This document shows positions 23,041-26,576 of a DNA stretch of 26,576 nucleotides, piece by piece. The notes beneath the pieces are model-generated. The model searched no databases and had not been told where the DNA came from. It saw nothing but the letters and a program-made list of their open reading frames with translations. Position 1 is the stretch's first letter. Each line of letters starts with the position of its first letter. The DNA is from Hadarchaeum sp964343275 (GTDB taxonomy: Archaea > Hadarchaeota > Hadarchaeia > Hadarchaeales > Hadarchaeaceae): contig CAYFIY010000018.1 in NCBI GenBank assembly GCA_964343275.1, positions 1 to 26,576 of the forward strand, in the 5' to 3' direction. Made by a program: the position numbers and the translations under genes.

Positions 23041-24094
23041 GATAACTAGGACACCGGCAGATTCGCTGCTTTTGGGAAAGATGACAAGGGGCTGCCGTTT
23101 ATGTGTAAGGGGTGCCAAGCTTGTACTGTTTGTCACTGGAATTTGTCGCTGCGGCTGTTTTTATTGTCCACTGTCAGAAAAAAGGCGCGGAAGGGATTTA
23201 TCATATGCGAACGAGCGGCCAATTAGAATCGCCGATGACATCATAAATGAGGCCAGATCATTCGATGCATTGGGCACTGGGATAACCGGGGGGGACCCGA
23301 TTATAAAGTTTCGACGGGTCTTAGGATATATTCGTTATTTGAAGGGGAAATTCGGAAAGCGGCATCACATACATATGTACTGCTGCAGTGAACTCTCGAA
23401 GGCGCAACTTCAGGCGCTCAAACGAGAGGGTCTCGATGAAATCAGATTTCACACTAAGTCTACTGAACCTGTTAAGAGTGCACTAGAAATTGGTCTTTAC
23501 ACGGGCGTGGAGATTCCCGTTCTACCAGATTCATACAGGAGGATTGCATCTTTTCTCGCTAAGTTGGATAAAATTTCCTGTGATTTTGTTAACCTCAATG
23601 AACTGGAGTTTTCCGACACCAATTCAGTTGAGCTCAGAAAAAGAGGATTCAGAGTTAAGTCTAGAGATTCTGCTGCTGTGGGCGGTAGCCAGAAAGAGGC
23701 CATAAAGATATTGAAGTGGGCTGCTCGCAACACTCATTTAAACATACATTATTGTCCCAGTTCGCTGAAGGATTCAGTCCAACTACGCAATAGGCTGAAA
23801 CGAAAAGTAAAAAACGTGGCCAGCCCCCACGAAGCATTTACCAATGATGGACTTTTGATTAAAGGGATAATTCTGGATTTGCCAGCTGGGAAACTTAGAC
23901 CGGTAAGATCAAATATCATTCAGAGCTACGGAATTCCGAGAGATTTGATCGTAATAAACCTCCAGAAAAAAAGAATCGAGATTCACTGGCGGGTCGCAAA
24001 GAAACTTTCTGAAGTTGAACCGAAGTTGAAGTTTGCGTTGGTCGAGGAATATCCTACCTACGACCGCCTTGAGACGACTTTGATCCCTCTTTAA
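23009..24094 (+). CDS. Radical SAM protein, COG2108-like
   Basis: 361 residues. The [4Fe-4S]-binding CxxxCxxC is at C46, C50 and C53 (GICRCGCFYCPLSEKRRG), with an extra pair C29/C32 (GCRLC) just before it. GTGITGGDPIIK, a GGE-like SAM motif, follows. The N-terminal pattern and length match archaeal proteins related to pyruvate formate-lyase activating enzymes (COG2108), whose reaction is not known to me. The order moaD-moaE-this gene with overlap suggests a link to molybdopterin, but the cofactor step is speculative. ATG at 23081 would skip the first 24 residues. Its 3' end overlaps the convergent carbonic anhydrase-like gene by 41 bases. Confidence 0.88.
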   Translation: MKSVALTSRRKITRTPADSLLLGKMTRGCRLCVRGAKLVLFVTGICRCGCFYCPLSEKRRGRDLSYANERPIRIADDIINEARSFDALGTGITGGDPIIKFRRVLGYIRYLKGKFGKRHHIHMYCCSELSKAQLQALKREGLDEIRFHTKSTEPVKSALEIGLYTGVEIPVLPDSYRRIASFLAKLDKISCDFVNLNELEFSDTNSVELRKRGFRVKSRDSAAVGGSQKEAIKILKWAARNTHLNIHYCPSSLKDSVQLRNRLKRKVKNVASPHEAFTNDGLLIKGIILDLPAGKLRPVRSNIIQSYGIPRDLIVINLQKKRIEIHWRVAKKLSEVEPKLKFALVEEYPTYDRLETTLIPL

Positions 24095-24614
24095 TGTACA
24101 TTTCGGACAACTTCGCGTAATTTTGCGCCTGTCTTTTAATGCGTTTGAATTCCTCGTTGGTTATTGATCTGAGTGGCCTGGCAGGAATGCCCACCATAAT
24201 TGTGCGCGGTGGTACCTCTGCGTCTCGTAAGACTGCCGCTCCGAGTCCGACCATGGCGCCTTTCCTTACCCTCGCTCCGTTAAAAACCACAGAGCTTCCG
24301 CCAATTAAGCACTGGTCCTCAACAGTCGCTCCGTGTATTAACGCGTTGTGTCCAACGACTACAAAGTTTCCAATTTTTACGAAAAAATACTTGGGCTTTT
24401 TCGTGACGTAAATATCTCCAGCGTGCACGACCGAGTTATCTTGGACGTTCGTGTAATTACCGATTCTAACCTTCCCAAAGTCTCCTCTTATGACGGCTCC
24501 GGGCCAAACGCTCGAATGCATGCCTATTGTAACGTTTCCGATAATGGTAGCCGTGGGATGGATAAATGCAGTCTTATGTATGCGTGGTCTTTTCCCTCCA
24601 AAAGCCTCAATCAT
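24054..24614 (-). CDS. Gamma-class carbonic anhydrase-like hexapeptide-repeat protein
   Basis: 186 residues of left-handed beta-helix repeats (PTATIIGNVTIGMHSSVWPG and onward). The three zinc ligands of gamma-carbonic anhydrase are all present: H64 (NSVVHAGD), H89 and H94 (VGHNALIHG). R43 and D45 (IRGD) and Q58 also match the Methanosarcina Cam active site. It lacks the acidic loop of Cam and so resembles CamH/PaaY-type proteins; CO2 hydration or thioesterase-like roles are both possible. Its ATG overlaps the stop of the upstream PRC-barrel gene. It would act as a cytosolic trimer. Confidence 0.9.
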   Translation of the reverse strand: MIEAFGGKRPRIHKTAFIHPTATIIGNVTIGMHSSVWPGAVIRGDFGKVRIGNYTNVQDNSVVHAGDIYVTKKPKYFFVKIGNFVVVGHNALIHGATVEDQCLIGGSSVVFNGARVRKGAMVGLGAAVLRDAEVPPRTIMVGIPARPLRSITNEEFKRIKRQAQNYAKLSEMYIKEGSKSSQGGRR

Positions 24615-24838
24615 GTCGGTGCAACTGCCTCTTCCTTCCGCGTATATACAAGTATTATGTCGCCAATTGCCATGATGCTTTTATATGGGACGTGCGATAC
24701 CTTGCCACCCTTTCGTTCAAAAACTAGTCCGGCTATTTTTCCCTCTTTATCATCTATCACGGCGTCTTCGATTGTCCCGATGTAGTGTGCCAGGTCGCTG
24801 TAGATTTTAATTCCGTTCATTTCTGACAACATTCTCAT
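24611..24838 (-). CDS. Small PRC-barrel domain protein
   Basis: 75 residues forming one PRC barrel: EMNGIKIYSDLAHYIGTIED, then KIAGLVFERKGGK, VPYKSIMAIGDIILV. Archaeal stand-alone PRC barrels include relatives of the RimM domain and CdpB-type cell-division factors; which kind this is cannot be told. ATG 24838 is chosen because GAGGTGA ends four bases before it and because the barrel begins here; the frame is open back to 24940 through unlikely sequence. It is translationally coupled to the carbonic anhydrase-like gene. Confidence 0.82.
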   Translation of the reverse strand: MRMLSEMNGIKIYSDLAHYIGTIEDAVIDDKEGKIAGLVFERKGGKVSHVPYKSIMAIGDIILVYTRKEEAVAPT

Positions 24839-24940
24839 CCGGTCACCTCGCCATTTACTTGCACGACATCTTTTTAGTCCTTTTGCATATGAAACAAAGC
24901 TTTCCCGATCAAATAAAAAATTCTGACCATAGCTAAACAT

Positions 24941-25314
24941 GCAATCTGGTGTTATCTCATCAACGATGCAAAATTGATTTTAATGGAAAAAACTAATTTT
25001 TTAATTTCGGCATTTTTTGAAAATGATTTGATAAGGTCCCGAAGGCCAATCTGATATTTTTCTCCCGACTAAAATCGCCTAAATCATTAAGTAAGCTTTA
25101 AGTAGAAAAAAATTCGTAGATTATGTTGTCCACACTGCAGTGTAACGGCGACGATTGGAGTATGGGACTCATAACATGTTGGTCCCGCAATGAGAAATCG
25201 TGCTCTTAGTGTGGAATCAACTATGTGGATCCGAACAAACCAGGCTACTGGAGGAGCTCGGGTCCGAGATAAGTTCGGTATCCACGCCAATTTCTATGGC
25301 GATTGCGACAACTA
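24941..25314 (+). promoter_or_regulatory. rRNA promoter and 16S leader
   Basis: This stretch has no gene. A/T-rich sequence reaches a TATA-like CTTTAAGTAG (25096-25105), which would start transcription near 25125-25130, at a perfect 12-base palindrome ACACTGCAGTGT (25132-25143). The leader is G+C-richer and folds: GGGAC (25164-25168) can pair with GTCCC (25182-25186), GTTGTC (25125-25130) with GACAAC (25307-25312), and ATTGG (25154-25158) with CCAAT (25287-25291). The segment just before 16S would normally also pair with sequence 3' of 16S to form the pre-rRNA processing stem, which is outside the window. Confidence 0.55.
25225..25285 (+). ncRNA. Branched hairpin in the 16S rRNA leader
   Basis: GTGGATCCGAAC (25225-25236) pairs with GTTCGG (25273-25278) plus ATCCAC (25280-25285), twelve base pairs with one bulged T. 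Inside are CCAG/CTGG (25240-25251) and CTCG/CGAG around 25256-25267, giving a three-way junction. It is not a tRNA. It is probably a leader element for processing or early 30S assembly; this is inference. Confidence 0.55.

Positions 25315-26576
<1,262 letters not shown>

Noticed and set aside
25161..25285. tRNA-like features (CTCATAA loop; GGTCCGAGAT T-arm-like)
   Set aside because: No seven-base acceptor stem or D arm could be built; the pairing fits a leader hairpin instead.

Overview
The window is a piece of an archaeal chromosome. It encodes a TATA-binding protein, a thermosome subunit, pyruvoyl-dependent arginine decarboxylase, archaeal-type AMP phosphorylase, class III (pilin-like) signal peptides with a prepilin peptidase, and the first ~1.26 kb of an archaeal 16S rRNA gene. 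Many genes lie just downstream of TTTAAA-like boxes with little or no leader. The gene set looks euryarchaeal in the broad sense and uncultured. The proteins are not strongly acidic, so a salt-in halophile is unlikely. I cannot place the lineage from memory; the 16S has several changes at normally invariant sites. TTG starts are very common.

Layout. (1) Positions 1-1812, minus strand: AbrB-like regulator, MacB/LolD-type ABC ATPase, then a secreted CARDB-type protein cut by the window edge. (2) 1960-2469, minus: two-helix membrane protein with a probable PH-like domain. (3) 2500-2807: intergenic region with a possible 50-codon ORF, two overlapping dyads, and a trp promoter whose TATA box is flanked by TGTACA-like sites. 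(4) 2808-9308: complete tryptophan operon trpE-G-D-C-F-B-A, every junction abutting, overlapping or very tight. (5) 9305-11664: a DUF1805 gene divergent from an AMP phosphorylase/arginine decarboxylase pair. (6) 11666-13306, minus: thermosome.

(7) 13519-16245 is a pilin-type island: one intact pilin-like gene, one frameshifted paralogue, a third short class III protein, the prepilin peptidase, and on the other strand a decayed class III protein. (8) 16278-18681, minus: two adjacent genes that keep the full length and fold pattern of EPSP synthase (AroA) and ThiI but have lost most recognised catalytic residues. This pair is the most unusual content of the window. (9) 18797-21506: SsnA-type amidohydrolase and an MFS transporter. 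(10) 21671-24838: TBP divergent from moaD-moaE-radical SAM (COG2108-like), which converges on and overlaps a gamma-carbonic anhydrase-like gene coupled to a PRC-barrel gene. (11) From 24941: rRNA promoter, structured leader and 16S rRNA running off the end.

The trp operon makes tryptophan from chorismate. The AMP phosphorylase would feed nucleoside monophosphates into ribose-1,5-bisphosphate metabolism, and its partner makes agmatine. MoaD and MoaE form molybdopterin synthase. No CRISPR array, insertion sequence or tRNA gene was seen.
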